Origin: Jeongeupia sp. USM3
GTDB lineage: Bacteria; Pseudomonadota; Gammaproteobacteria; Burkholderiales; Chitinibacteraceae
Reading direction: 5' to 3'
Assembly: GCF_001808185.1 (NCBI RefSeq)
Contig: NZ_CP017668.1
Location: 124,001-188,000 of the forward strand
DNA length: 64,000 bases
Part shown: positions 50,794-59,861 of the stretch, in pieces
How the letters are laid out: each line of letters starts with the position of its first letter
Numbering within the stretch: the first letter of the stretch is position 1
The notes under the pieces: generated by a model
The model's database searches: none
Told to the model about the DNA's origin: nothing
The model's input: the letters and a program-made list of their open reading frames with translations, nothing else
Translations under genes and position numbers: made by a program

Positions 50794-51900
50794 TCAGCGC
50801 TGCGGCAGCTTGACGGTGGCGCCTGGCGCCAGCTGCAGATTGCCGGTGAGTACCGTGCTGCCCTGTTGCAGCCCCTCGGCAATCTCGACCAGCCCGGCCC
50901 GGTCGTCGCGGGCACCGGTGCGGACCGGGCGCCGGACGAGCTTGCCGGCCTCGATCGCCAGCACGTAGGACTTGCCGCCGTCGTCGTGGACGGCGCCGAG
51001 CGGCAGCGTCAGCACCGCCGGATGCGACGCGAGATCGATCAGCCCCTGTGCGAACAGGCCGTTGCGCAGCGCGCCGTCGCGATTGTCGATGCGGATGTAG
51101 ACCTGCACGGCCTTCGATGCCGCATCGACGCTCGGATTGATCCGGGTGATGCGGCCGCTGTAATGCGCGGCAAAACCGTCGACCTCGAAACCGACCGGCT
51201 GGTCGACGTGGATTTCGCCAATCCGGCGTGCCGGCACGTTGGCGACGAGCTCGAGGCTTGTCAGATCGACGACGGTGAACAGCTTGCCGTTGACGCCGAT
51301 GTGTTGGCCGGGCTCGGCAAACCGTTCGGCGACGATGCCGTCGAACGGCGCGCGGGTCACGGCCTTGGCCAGCGCCTGCTGCGCCAGTCCCAACTGGGCC
51401 TCGGCGCTGCGGGTGTCGGCACCGGCGGTCTGCAACTGGTTCTGCGTGGTGTCGAAGGCGTTCTTGGAGATGAAGTTCTGTTTGAGCAGGTTCTGGTTGC
51501 GTTCGGCCAGCTTGCGGTTGTACTCGAGCAGATCGCGGCTCTTGGCCAACTGTGCCTGGGCAACCGCGGCCTGCCGCTCGAGATCGCGGCCGTCGAGCCG
51601 TGCGAGCACGTCGCCGCGGCGGACCGGCTGGCCGGGGCGGACGTCGACGGCGCTGATCTGGCCTTCGACCTGGGCGGTGACGGTCGTCTGCCGTTCGGCC
51701 TGCAGCGTGCCGGTGATCGCCAGCGTCCGGGTGATGTCGCCGCGGCCGACGGTGGCGACGTCGTCGCTCGCGAGTTCGACGACGACGGTGGCGGGGGGCT
51801 TGGGCGTTGGCGACGACCGGGTCGAGACGGCGGTGACCAGGGCGCCGACGCCGATGACGGCCAGCACCACGATCAGCAGCGTGCGGGGACGCAATTTCAT
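50794..51900 (-). CDS. RND efflux periplasmic adaptor subunit
   Basis: 368-residue membrane-fusion protein. An N-terminal hydrophobic anchor (residues 6-24) precedes the lipoyl-like hairpin halves (VEGQISAVDVRPGQPVRRGDVLARLDGRDL; VTRAPFDGIVAERFAEPGQHI), with an alpha-helical coiled coil between them and a beta-barrel domain after. No lipobox cysteine is visible. It links the permease encoded just downstream to an outer-membrane channel. The ATG at 51900 is preferred to an upstream one. Confidence 0.92.
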   Translation of the reverse strand: MKLRPRTLLIVVLAVIGVGALVTAVSTRSSPTPKPPATVVVELASDDVATVGRGDITRTLAITGTLQAERQTTVTAQVEGQISAVDVRPGQPVRRGDVLARLDGRDLERQAAVAQAQLAKSRDLLEYNRKLAERNQNLLKQNFISKNAFDTTQNQLQTAGADTRSAEAQLGLAQQALAKAVTRAPFDGIVAERFAEPGQHIGVNGKLFTVVDLTSLELVANVPARRIGEIHVDQPVGFEVDGFAAHYSGRITRINPSVDAASKAVQVYIRIDNRDGALRNGLFAQGLIDLASHPAVLTLPLGAVHDDGGKSYVLAIEAGKLVRRPVRTGARDDRAGLVEIAEGLQQGSTVLTGNLQLAPGATVKLPQR

Positions 51901-51990
51901 CGGGCCTGTTCCAGGGGCGGCCATGTGGCCGTGCGTCGCATTCTAGCGGGGCGCGGCGGGATGAACCACTGTGGTGCAGGTGCCGGGCGA

Positions 51991-53388
51991 TCAGCCTATG
52001 GTCAGGTCGACCAGTTCCGAGACGGGCATGTGATCAAAGCCGGGGTCGAGAATGCGTGCCGTCAGCGTACGCCGGCGTTCGGGCTCCAGATGCGGGGTGG
52101 CGTTCTCGTCGAACTTGGCGATCAGGTGCGGATAGGCTTCATCCCGCCGCAGCCGGTGACCGAGCGGCAGCTCGACCGCGTCGGCAATCGTGCTGCCGTC
52201 GGTAAAGCGGATGCGGATGCCGTTGGCGATGCTGCGTCGCTCCGGGTCGAGGTAGTCGCGGCTCCATTGCGGACTCTCGACGACGTGCATCTTGTCGCGC
52301 AGCCGGTCGATGCGCGGGTCGCAGCCGGTGGCGTCGTCATAGTCGGCGACGGTCAGGTCGCCGCGCAGCAGCGCGATTGCGGTCATGTATTGCAGGCAGT
52401 GGTCGCGCGCGGCCGGGTTGGTCAGCGGGCCGTCGCGGGCGATGATGCGCAGCGCCGCTTCCGTGGTGGTGATCTCGATCCCGGCGATGGCATCGAAGCG
52501 GCCGACCAGTTGCGGGTGCAGGTGGGTCGCCGCTTCGACTGCGGTCTGGCCGTGAAACTCGGCCGGGTAGGCGACCTTGAACAGGACGTGTTCCATCACA
52601 TAGCTGGCGAGTGGCTGCGCCAGCGTCACCGTCTGGCCACGGAATGCCGCATCCTGGAAACCCCAGGTCGGTGTCGTCAGCACGCCCGGATAGCCGAGTT
52701 CGCCCTTGCGCGTCAGTAGCGCCAGCCACACCGCACGGCTGGCCGCGTCGCCGGCCGCCCACGACTTGCGCGGCCCGGCGTTCGGCGCGTGCCGGTAGAC
52801 GCGCAGCGGCGTGCCGTCGAGCCAGGCGTGCGAAACGGCGTTGACGACGTCCGTATGGCTGCCGCCGAGCAGCCGGGTGGCGATGGCGCTGCTCGCGACC
52901 TTGACGAGCAGCACGTGGTCGAGCCCGACCCGGTTGAACGCGTTGCCCAGTGCCAGCACACCCTGGATCTCGTACGCCTGCACCATCGCCGCGAGCAGTT
53001 GCGCCAGCGTCACCGGATTGCCGTTGCGGCAGCGCCAGTCGGCGACGGCCAGCAGCGCGCCGATATTGTCGGACGGATGAGCCCACTCGGCGGCGAGCCA
53101 GGTGTCGTTGTAATCGAGCCAGCGGATCAGCGTCGTCGCATCGAAGGCGGCCTTGACCGGATCGAGCGTTTCGCCGGTGCCGATGACGCGTGCCCCCCTG
53201 GGGGTCCGGGTGCCGGGCAGGATCGGGCCGAGCAGGCGGGTGCAGGCGGGCTGGTCGAGCGCCGCCAGCGCGCAGCCGAGGCTGTCGAGCAGGCACAGCC
53301 TCGCCGTGGCGAGCGCTTCGGGGCTCGGCGTGAAGTCGCTGCAGGCATAGTCGGCGATCTGGCGCAGCAGCGGGTCGACGGGGCTCAT
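51991..53388 (-). CDS. prpD: 2-methylcitrate dehydratase PrpD
   Basis: MmgE/PrpD family enzyme that dehydrates 2-methylcitrate in propionyl-CoA breakdown. The motifs RWLDYNDTWLAAEWAHPSDNIGA, GPRKSWAAGDAASRAVWLALL and FKVAYPAEFHGQTAVEAA are shared with the family. 465 residues, a little shorter than the usual 483. The ATG at 53388 overlaps the stop codon of prpC, showing coupling. prpB is not present between or beside these genes. Confidence 0.92.
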   Translation of the reverse strand: MSPVDPLLRQIADYACSDFTPSPEALATARLCLLDSLGCALAALDQPACTRLLGPILPGTRTPRGARVIGTGETLDPVKAAFDATTLIRWLDYNDTWLAAEWAHPSDNIGALLAVADWRCRNGNPVTLAQLLAAMVQAYEIQGVLALGNAFNRVGLDHVLLVKVASSAIATRLLGGSHTDVVNAVSHAWLDGTPLRVYRHAPNAGPRKSWAAGDAASRAVWLALLTRKGELGYPGVLTTPTWGFQDAAFRGQTVTLAQPLASYVMEHVLFKVAYPAEFHGQTAVEAATHLHPQLVGRFDAIAGIEITTTEAALRIIARDGPLTNPAARDHCLQYMTAIALLRGDLTVADYDDATGCDPRIDRLRDKMHVVESPQWSRDYLDPERRSIANGIRIRFTDGSTIADAVELPLGHRLRRDEAYPHLIAKFDENATPHLEPERRRTLTARILDPGFDHMPVSELVDLTIG

Positions 53389-54536
53389 GCCGGGCGGTCC
53401 TCGATGGTGGGGACCGCTCGCTCGCCCGGCCCGGTATAAAGGGCGGTCGGGCGGATGATCTTGCCGCTGGTGCGCTGTTCGATCGCATGTGCGGCCCAGC
53501 CGGCGCAGCGGGCCATGACGAAGAGCGGCGTGAACAGTTCGGTCGGGATGCCGAGCATGTGGTAGGCCGACGCCGAATACCAGTCGAGGTTGGGAAAAAG
53601 GCCGCGCCGGGTCTGCATGACGTGCTCGATCCGCTCGGAAATCTCGAATAGCCGCGGGTTGCCGCCGGTCTGGCACAGGCGCTGCGAGACGGCCTTGATG
53701 ATCGCGCTGCGCGGGTCGGACCGGGTGTAAACGGGGTGGCCGAAGCCGATGATCACTTCGTGACGGTCGAGCCGGGCGGCGATGTCCGCTTCGGCCTCGT
53801 CGGCATCCGCGTAGCGGGCGATGATGTCCATTGCCACTTCGTTGGCGCCGCCGTGCCTGGCGCCGCGCAGCGCTGCGATGCCACCGCAGATGCAGCCGTA
53901 GAGGTCGGCGCCGGTGCTGGCGATGACCCGGTTGGCAAAGGTCGATGCGTTGAACTCGTGCTCGGCGTAGAGGATCAGTGACTGGTCGAGCGCACGCACG
54001 TGCTCGGGCGACGGCGTGTCGCCGTGCAGCAGGTGCAGGAAGTGGCCGGCCAGGGTCGGCGCGGCGGTCTCGGTCGCGATCCGGCGTCCGCGGTGGCTGT
54101 AGTGGTACCAGTACAGCAGCATCGACGGCTGCGCCGCCAGCAGGCGGTCGGCAATGTCGCGGGCACCGGCCGCGCTGTGTTCGTCCTTTTCCGGCAGGAC
54201 GCAGCCGAGTACCGAGCTGCCGCTGCGCAGCACATCCATCGGATGTGCGGCGGCGGGCAGGTGCTCGAGCACGGTCAGAACCTCGTGCGGCAGGCTGCGC
54301 CCGGCAATCAGGCGCTGGCGGTATTGGGTCAGCGCCGATTCGTTGGGCAGGCGCTCATGGATCAGCAGGTGGGCGATCTCCTCGAAAGTGCAGGCTTGCG
54401 CCAGAGCAAAAATCGGGTAGCCCCGGTAGTGTAGATTGTCACCGTTCTGTCCCACGGTGCAGATGCCGGTTTCACCGGCGGCCACTCCCGATAGCGCGAC
54501 CGACTTTTTCGAGGACGACGAAGCGGGCGTTTCCAT
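53385..54536 (-). CDS. prpC: 2-methylcitrate synthase
   Basis: Condenses propionyl-CoA with oxaloacetate. Citrate-synthase family motifs include LYAEHEFNASTFANRVIAST, GARHGGANEVAMD and GFGHPVYTRSDPRSAIIK, with the PrpC-typical N-terminus KKSVALSGVAAGETGICTVG. 383 residues, the methylcitrate synthase length rather than the 428 of gltA at the other end of the window. First gene of prpC-prpD. Confidence 0.93.
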   Translation of the reverse strand: METPASSSSKKSVALSGVAAGETGICTVGQNGDNLHYRGYPIFALAQACTFEEIAHLLIHERLPNESALTQYRQRLIAGRSLPHEVLTVLEHLPAAAHPMDVLRSGSSVLGCVLPEKDEHSAAGARDIADRLLAAQPSMLLYWYHYSHRGRRIATETAAPTLAGHFLHLLHGDTPSPEHVRALDQSLILYAEHEFNASTFANRVIASTGADLYGCICGGIAALRGARHGGANEVAMDIIARYADADEAEADIAARLDRHEVIIGFGHPVYTRSDPRSAIIKAVSQRLCQTGGNPRLFEISERIEHVMQTRRGLFPNLDWYSASAYHMLGIPTELFTPLFVMARCAGWAAHAIEQRTSGKIIRPTALYTGPGERAVPTIEDRPA

Positions 54537-54904
54537 GAAGTGTCTCCTGCGGTACGGGCGATGCGGGTGGAAATTAGCGGTTACTAATTCATCAGTTTAT
54601 TCATCGGGATAAGTGATTTCCCTTGGTGAATGGCGGTAGATGGATTGCCACGATCGGGGGACAAGTGGAAAAATCGGCCGCGCCTCGCCGGAAGTACTAA
54701 TTTATTTACGTTAGTCTTCTGCGTGACTGAAACTTTATTTACCGTAAAGTCAGATGGGAGGCAGAATGTGCATGGCAAAAGGAAGGAGTCGATCCGAGTC
54801 GTCGCCATTGCAGTAGGTGGCCCGTGTGCCGGCAGTTGCGGCGTGCAGGTATCTAGCAGGGTCACTGGGTGGCGTCCTGCATGAACGAAAAAAGGGGGTA
54901 GGGT
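54537..54904. promoter_or_regulatory. 368-bp divergent regulatory region, prpC / PTS
   Basis: AT-richer stretch between prpC and the PTS gene. An inverted repeat AATTAG-N6-CTAATT is at 54572-54589, 36 bases before prpC. The 8-mer TACTAATT occurs at 54582 and 54695. The 9-mer TTTATTTAC occurs at 54701 and 54734, 33 bp apart. CTTTA and TAAAG (54733-54749) form a further short inverted repeat. Such repeats fit operators for divergent control, possibly by a ROK-type NagC-like regulator. Short open frames inside it look unlike genes. Confidence 0.45.
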
Positions 54905-56905
54905 GTGAACGTTCTAGGATATTTACAAAAAATCGGCCGCGCGCTGATGGTGCCGGTGGCGACGCTGCCGGCAGCCGCGATCCTGATGGGTATCGGCTAC
55001 TGGCTGGACCCGAACGGTTGGGGTAGCAACAGCGCGCTGGCCGCGTTCCTGATCAAGGCGGGCGCCGCGATCATCGACAACATGGCGATCCTGTTTGCCG
55101 TCGGTGTCGCCTACGGCATGTCCAAGGACAAGGATGGCGCCGCGGCGCTGACCGGCCTGGTCGGCTTCTACGTACTGACCACCCTGCTGTCGCCGGGTGC
55201 GGTGGCCATGATTCAGGGCATCGATCCGAAAGAAGTGCCGGCCGCGTTCGGCAAGATCAACAACCAGTTCATCGGTATCCTGACCGGCGTGATCTCGGCG
55301 GAGCTGTACAACCGCTTCAGCCACGTCGAGCTGCACAAGGCGCTGGCGTTCTTCAGCGGCAAGCGTCTGGTTCCGATCCTGACGTCGTTCGTGATGATCT
55401 TCGTCGCCTTCGTGCTGATGTTCGCATGGCCGGTGATCTACAACGGCCTGGTCCACTTCGGTGAAACCATCCAGGGCATGGGCAGTCTCGGCGCCGGTAT
55501 CTATGCATTCTTCAACCGCCTGCTGATCCCGGTCGGTCTGCACCACGCGCTGAACTCGGTGTTCTGGTTCGACGTCGCCGGCATCAACGACATCCCGAAC
55601 TTCCTCGGCGGCGCCAAGTCGATCGCCGAAGGCAAGGCCGTGCTCGGCATTACCGGCCGCTATCAGGCTGGTTTCTTCCCGATCATGATGTTCGGCCTGC
55701 CGGGTGCTGCGCTGGCGATCTATCACGCTGCCAAGCCGGCCAACAAGGCGCGCGTGGCTTCGCTGATGATTGCTGCCGCATTCGCCGCGTTCTTCACCGG
55801 CGTGACCGAGCCGCTTGAGTTCTCGTTCATGTTCGTCGCTCCGCCGCTGTATCTGCTGCACGCGTTCCTGACCGGCGTATCGGTTTATATCGCCGCCAGC
55901 ATGCAGTGGATCGCCGGCTTCGGCTTCAGTGCCGGTCTGGTCGACATGGTGCTGTCGTCACGCAACCCGCTGGCGCAGCAGTGGTACATGCTGATCGTCC
56001 AGGGTATCGCGTTCTTCGTGATCTACTACGTGACCTTCCGTGCCGCGATCGGTGCCTTCAACCTGAAGACCCCGGGCCGTGAAGACGACGAAGAAGGTGA
56101 CGACGCTGCCGCTGCTGCTGCGCCGGTCGCATCGGACAACGCGTCGCTGGCTGCCGGTTACCTGCAGGCCATCGGTGGCAATGCCAACCTGACGTCGATC
56201 GATGCATGCATTACCCGTCTGCGTCTGGGCGTGAAGGATTCGGCGCTGGTCGACGAAGCCGCTGCCAAGCGTCTCGGCGCTTCGGGTGTGGTTCGCCTGA
56301 ACAAGGAGAACGTCCAGATCATCATCGGTCCGAAGGCCGAACTGGTGGCTGACGTGATGCGTGGTCTCAAGGGGGGCGTGGCTGCACCGGCTCCGGTCGC
56401 TGCGCCGGTGCCGGCTCCTGCCGCCGCACCCAAGGCTGCTGCGGGTGATCTGGTGCTGGTTGCGCCGATTTCGGGCGAGATCGTGGCGCTCGAAGAAGTG
56501 CCGGATCCGGCATTTGCCAGCAAGGCTGTTGGCGAAGGCGTGGCGATCCGCCCGACCGGCAAGCTTGTCGTGTCGCCGGTCGCGGGGACCATCGTCAAGA
56601 TCTTCAACAGCAACCATGCGTTTGCGCTGCTGGCGGACAACGGTGCCGAACTGATCGTCCACGTCGGTGTCGATACCGTGAAACTCGGCGGTCAGGGCTT
56701 CAAGCGCCTGGCCGAGCAGGGCGCACGCGTCAATGCGGGTGATCCGGTGCTCGAACTCGATCTGGCTTACCTCGAGCAGAACGCCCAGTCGGTGATCAGC
56801 CCGGTGATCGTCAGCAACATCGACCAGTTCGCGGGTGTTGCCAATGTGGCGACCGGTTCGGTCGTTGCGGGCCAGACGAAGCTGTACACGCTGAAAGCCA
56901 AGTAA
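54905..56905 (+). CDS. nagE: PTS N-acetylglucosamine transporter EIICBA
   Basis: 666-residue fused phosphotransferase permease. The EIIC membrane domain (about residues 1-385; includes GLHHALNSVFWFDVAG and FTGVTEPLEFSFMFVAP) is followed by EIIB with the phosphorylated cysteine C435 (TSIDACITRLRLGV), a proline-alanine linker (490-513) and a glucose-type EIIA with H571 and H586 (LIVHVGVDT). Domain order and sequence match NagE; glucose specificity is possible but less likely. It would import and phosphorylate GlcNAc from chitin breakdown. GTG start. Confidence 0.9.
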   Translation: MNVLGYLQKIGRALMVPVATLPAAAILMGIGYWLDPNGWGSNSALAAFLIKAGAAIIDNMAILFAVGVAYGMSKDKDGAAALTGLVGFYVLTTLLSPGAVAMIQGIDPKEVPAAFGKINNQFIGILTGVISAELYNRFSHVELHKALAFFSGKRLVPILTSFVMIFVAFVLMFAWPVIYNGLVHFGETIQGMGSLGAGIYAFFNRLLIPVGLHHALNSVFWFDVAGINDIPNFLGGAKSIAEGKAVLGITGRYQAGFFPIMMFGLPGAALAIYHAAKPANKARVASLMIAAAFAAFFTGVTEPLEFSFMFVAPPLYLLHAFLTGVSVYIAASMQWIAGFGFSAGLVDMVLSSRNPLAQQWYMLIVQGIAFFVIYYVTFRAAIGAFNLKTPGREDDEEGDDAAAAAAPVASDNASLAAGYLQAIGGNANLTSIDACITRLRLGVKDSALVDEAAAKRLGASGVVRLNKENVQIIIGPKAELVADVMRGLKGGVAAPAPVAAPVPAPAAAPKAAAGDLVLVAPISGEIVALEEVPDPAFASKAVGEGVAIRPTGKLVVSPVAGTIVKIFNSNHAFALLADNGAELIVHVGVDTVKLGGQGFKRLAEQGARVNAGDPVLELDLAYLEQNAQSVISPVIVSNIDQFAGVANVATGSVVAGQTKLYTLKAK

Positions 56906-56913
56906 GCGCTTGT

Positions 56914-56931
56914 CGCCACCTTCGGGTGGCG
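56914..56931 (+). other. UUCG-capped hairpin after nagE
   Basis: CGCCACC-TTCG-GGTGGCG, a 7-bp stem closed by a C(UUCG)G tetraloop, ten bases past the stop codon and touching the terminator that follows. Probably part of the 3'-end structure that protects the transcript. Confidence 0.6.
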
Positions 56932-56970
56932 CAATAAAAAACCCCGGTTCAGGCCGGGGTTTTTTATTGC
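56931..56970. terminator. strong bidirectional terminator after nagE
   Basis: Perfect 17-bp stem from GCAATAAAAAACCCCGG to its complement, with a six-base loop (TTCAGG). The six-A and six-T runs make it effective in both directions, serving nagE and reducing read-through from mdh. Confidence 0.93.
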
Positions 56971-57011
56971 GCGCGGTTTGCGTTGTTGCCGGTGGGGCAG
57001 GAGCCGGGCAC

Positions 57012-57038
57012 AAAAAAACGGGCCGCAAGGCCCGTTTT
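57012..57038 (-). terminator. mdh terminator
   Basis: 10-bp stem AAAACGGGCC / GGCCCGTTTT around a GCAA loop (57015-57038), with a T-run on the reverse strand, 15 bases after the mdh stop codon. Confidence 0.9.
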
Positions 57039-57052
57039 CATGGTGAGGCGGA

Positions 57053-58033
57053 TCAGCCCAGCAGGTGCTTGATCGCGTCGCGCTCTTCCGACAGCTCCTT
57101 CGCGGTCGCATCCATGCGGGCGCGGCTGAATTCGCTGATTTCCAGACCTTCGACGATGGTGTACTTGCCGTCCTTGCAGGTTACCGGGTAGCCGTAGATC
57201 AGGTCGCTGTAACCGTATTCGCCGTTCGCCGGAACGCCCATGGTGACCCAGTCGCCTTCCGGCGTGCCGAGCACCCAGTTGCGGATGTGGTCGATGGCGG
57301 CGTTGGCGGCCGAAGCGGCCGACGACAGGCCGCGTGCCTTGATGATGGCGGCGCCGCGCTGTTGCACGGTCGGGATGAACTCGCTTTCGAGCCATTTCTG
57401 GTCGTTGATCAGGCTGGCGGCGTTCTGGCCCTTCACTTCGGCGTGGAAGATGTCCGGGTACTGGGTGGCCGAGTGGTTGCCCCAGATGATCATCTTCTTG
57501 ACGTCGGTGACGGCGTTGCCGGTCTTCTGGCCGATCTGCGTCAGTGCGCGGTTGTGGTCCAGACGCATCATCGCGGTGAAGTTGGCCGGGTTCAGGTCCG
57601 GCGCGTTCTTCATGGCGATGTAGGCATTGGTGTTGGCCGGGTTGCCGACCACGAGCACCTTGACGTCACGGCTGGCGACTTCGTTCAGCGCGCGGCCCTG
57701 GGTGGTGAAGATTGCGCCGTTGGCTTCGAGCAGGTCCTTGCGTTCCATGCCCGGGCCGCGCGGACGGGCGCCGACCAGCAGGGCGATGTCGGCATCCTTG
57801 AAGGCGACCTTCGGGTCGTCGCTCTGGATGATGCCTTGCAGCAACGGGAATGCGCAGTCGTCCAGTTCCATGACGACGCCGTTCAGCGCCGGCAGGCTGG
57901 GGGTGATGTCCAGCAGTTGCAGGATGACCGGCTGGTCCGGGCCGAGCATGGCGCCGGAAGCAATGCGGAACAGCAGGCTGTAGCCGATCTGGCCGGCTGC
58001 GCCGGTAACGGCGACGCGTACGGGTTTTTTCAT
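57053..58033 (-). CDS. mdh: malate dehydrogenase
   Basis: NAD-dependent malate/oxaloacetate enzyme of the TCA cycle. The N-terminal GAAGQIGYSLLFRIASG binds NAD; PRGPGMERKDLL, MRLDHNRA and WGNHSATQYPD contain the substrate arginines and catalytic histidine. 326 residues, the betaproteobacterial (cytosolic-type) length. It is divergent from the gntR gene; a perfect palindrome lies in the 231-bp gap. Confidence 0.96.
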   Translation of the reverse strand: MKKPVRVAVTGAAGQIGYSLLFRIASGAMLGPDQPVILQLLDITPSLPALNGVVMELDDCAFPLLQGIIQSDDPKVAFKDADIALLVGARPRGPGMERKDLLEANGAIFTTQGRALNEVASRDVKVLVVGNPANTNAYIAMKNAPDLNPANFTAMMRLDHNRALTQIGQKTGNAVTDVKKMIIWGNHSATQYPDIFHAEVKGQNAASLINDQKWLESEFIPTVQQRGAAIIKARGLSSAASAANAAIDHIRNWVLGTPEGDWVTMGVPANGEYGYSDLIYGYPVTCKDGKYTIVEGLEISEFSRARMDATAKELSEERDAIKHLLG

Positions 58034-58206
58034 TGGTTCACTCCGAAACTCGGCGGTTGTCCGCCGTCAACGACTACGGCAATGCGTCACAAATCGGCAT
58101 CGCGCGTATTGAAAGAGATATGCCTTTAGCCGAAGCAGTCTATCACGCGATCCCAGTCCGTGTGCAGGCTGTGGCGTGCCGGTCGGCGAAAACACATCTA
58201 TCTTTT

Positions 58207-58220
58207 GTCTTATATAAGAC
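58207..58220. promoter_or_regulatory. palindromic operator between mdh and gntR
   Basis: Perfect 14-bp palindrome GTCTTATATAAGAC, the only AT-rich stretch of its kind in the 231-bp divergent gap, 45 bases before the gntR start codon. Its size and symmetry fit a GntR/HutC dimer site, and it could also act as or overlap a -10 element (TATAAG). Confidence 0.6.
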
Positions 58221-58264
58221 TGTAGTAGACTCCGGTCCGACAACATGATAAAAAGCCAATCCAG

Positions 58265-58996
58265 ATGCCCATGCGCAAGCTCACTGTTCAACCCCTCTAT
58301 CGGCAGGTCATGCGGGAGGTGCTGGTCTCGATCGAGGCGGGCGCCTGGCGCGAGGACGAGCCGCTGCCCAGCGAGGTGGAGCTCGGGGTGCGCTTCGGCG
58401 TCAGTCAGGGGACGGTTCGCAAGGCGCTGGATGCGCTGGTCGCCGAAGGCTTGCTGTACCGCCGTCAGGGTGTCGGTACGTTTGTCGAGGGGGCGAACGA
58501 TTTTCTGGCTCGCGGCCGCTTTACCGGCTTGACCGGTGACGATGCGCAGGTGCCGAAGTTCGAGTTGCTCGGCTGCGTCAAGATCCACGCCGGCGAGCAG
58601 CTGGCCGAGATACTCGGCCTGCGCCGCGGTGCGGCGCTGTGGCAGGTGAGAAGGCATGTACGGGTTGCCGGCGAGCTGGTCGGCATCGAGGAGATGCTGC
58701 TGCCGGAGGCGAATTTTCCCGAGCTGGACGTGCGGCGGATCCGCGAGCTCAAGGGTAATGTGCGCGAGCTGTGCTGGCGGGATTTCGGGGTGAGGCTGAA
58801 GGATGCCGAGGTACGCTACAAGGCGTTGCCGGCATCGCAGGCCGAGGCAAGATTGTTGCAGTGCGAGCTCAACGAACCCTTGCTGCAGGTGGTGCGTCTG
58901 GCGCGGGATTTCGAAGGGCGGCCGCAGATGTGGAGCGTGGCCTGGATGAAGACCGAGCAGTGGGCATTCGAGCCGCCGGTGCTGATGCAGGGCTGA
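58265..58996 (+). CDS. GntR family (HutC subfamily) transcriptional regulator
   Basis: 243-residue regulator. An N-terminal winged helix (residues 10-72: PLYRQVMREVLVSIEAGAW, LPSEVELGVRFGVSQGTVRKALDAL, GVGTFV) is followed by a UTRA effector-binding domain (residues 90-235). The ligand is not evident. It sits between mdh and sdhCDAB-gltA, so control of TCA-cycle genes is a reasonable inference. A 14-bp palindrome before its start codon is the likely binding site. Confidence 0.88.
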   Translation: MPMRKLTVQPLYRQVMREVLVSIEAGAWREDEPLPSEVELGVRFGVSQGTVRKALDALVAEGLLYRRQGVGTFVEGANDFLARGRFTGLTGDDAQVPKFELLGCVKIHAGEQLAEILGLRRGAALWQVRRHVRVAGELVGIEEMLLPEANFPELDVRRIRELKGNVRELCWRDFGVRLKDAEVRYKALPASQAEARLLQCELNEPLLQVVRLARDFEGRPQMWSVAWMKTEQWAFEPPVLMQG

Positions 58997-59145
58997 TGGC
59001 GGGCGAGGTCGGGAAAGCCGCAGTGTGCTGCCCGGCGAGGTTTGACAGAATGTGGCCTGAACGCCGCCGGGACGGTGGCGGCAGGCTGGCAAGGCGCTGG
59101 CGAGTGGGTCGCCGGTGCCGATCATCAAGGAGAGGATAAGCGCGT

Positions 59146-59520
59146 ATGAACAAAACACGCCCCAAGCACTTGGCGCTGTGGCAGATCAGGTTCCCCCTGC
59201 CTGCCATCGTGTCGGGTCTGCACCGGATCAGTGGCGCCCTGCTGGTGCTGGCGATTCCCTTTGTGTTGTACGCGCTGGAAGGCTCGCTGTCGTCCGCTGA
59301 GCGTTTTGACGCGTTCCGCGCCTGTATCGGCCATCCGGTCGTCAAGCTCGGCCTGCTGGTCGTGCTGTGGGGTCTGCTGCACCACGCCTGTGCCGGCACC
59401 CGTTTCCTGTTGATGGATATCCACAAGGGTATCGATCTGCCGACCGCGCGCCTGAGCGCGAAGCTCGTCATGGCGGTCAGCCTGGTTCTTACTGTCGTGA
59501 TCGGGGTGGTGGCATGGTAA
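59146..59520 (+). CDS. sdhC: succinate dehydrogenase cytochrome b556 subunit
   Basis: 124-residue membrane anchor with three hydrophobic helices. The family motif SGLHRISG (23-30) contributes to the quinone site, and heme-ligand histidines occur in LLHHACAGTRFLLMD (H79/H80). The gene starts the sdhCDABE-gltA operon and overlaps sdhD by seven bases. ATG 59146 follows AAGGAGAGG. Confidence 0.93.
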   Translation: MNKTRPKHLALWQIRFPLPAIVSGLHRISGALLVLAIPFVLYALEGSLSSAERFDAFRACIGHPVVKLGLLVVLWGLLHHACAGTRFLLMDIHKGIDLPTARLSAKLVMAVSLVLTVVIGVVAW

Positions 59521-59861
59521 ATCGCAAGGTTGTCGGTGCGCACTACGGTCTGCGCGACTGGCTGGTTCAGCGCGTGACCGCCGTGATCATGCTGGTCTAC
59601 GGCATCGGTGTCGCCGCTTTCGTCCTGTTCGCCTCGGGTGCGTCGTTCGAAGCCTGGCAGGCGCTGTTCGCCTGTACCTGGGTCAAGGTGCTGACCACCG
59701 TGACCATCGTCGCGGTGCTGTGGCACGCCTGGGTCGGTACCCGCGACATCTGGATGGATTACGCCTATCACACCGGCGTGCGTCTGACGCTGCATGTGCT
59801 GACGATCCTCTGGCTCGTCGCCAGCTTTGTTTACTCGGTTAAAGTCGTGTGGGGTGCGTAA
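59514..59861 (+). CDS. sdhD: succinate dehydrogenase hydrophobic anchor subunit
   Basis: 115 residues, three membrane helices. GLRDWLVQRVTAVIMLVYG and LWHAWVGTRDIWMDY carry the quinone-proximal Arg/Asp and the heme histidine typical of SdhD. It overlaps sdhC at the start and its TAA shares one base with the ATG of sdhA. Confidence 0.92.
   Translation: MVNRKVVGAHYGLRDWLVQRVTAVIMLVYGIGVAAFVLFASGASFEAWQALFACTWVKVLTTVTIVAVLWHAWVGTRDIWMDYAYHTGVRLTLHVLTILWLVASFVYSVKVVWGA

Noticed and set aside
54584..54884. Two overlapping frames of 84-93 codons in the prpC-nagE gap
   Set aside because: Opposite strands, AT-rich composition, no ribosome sites and no recognisable protein; the region looks regulatory.
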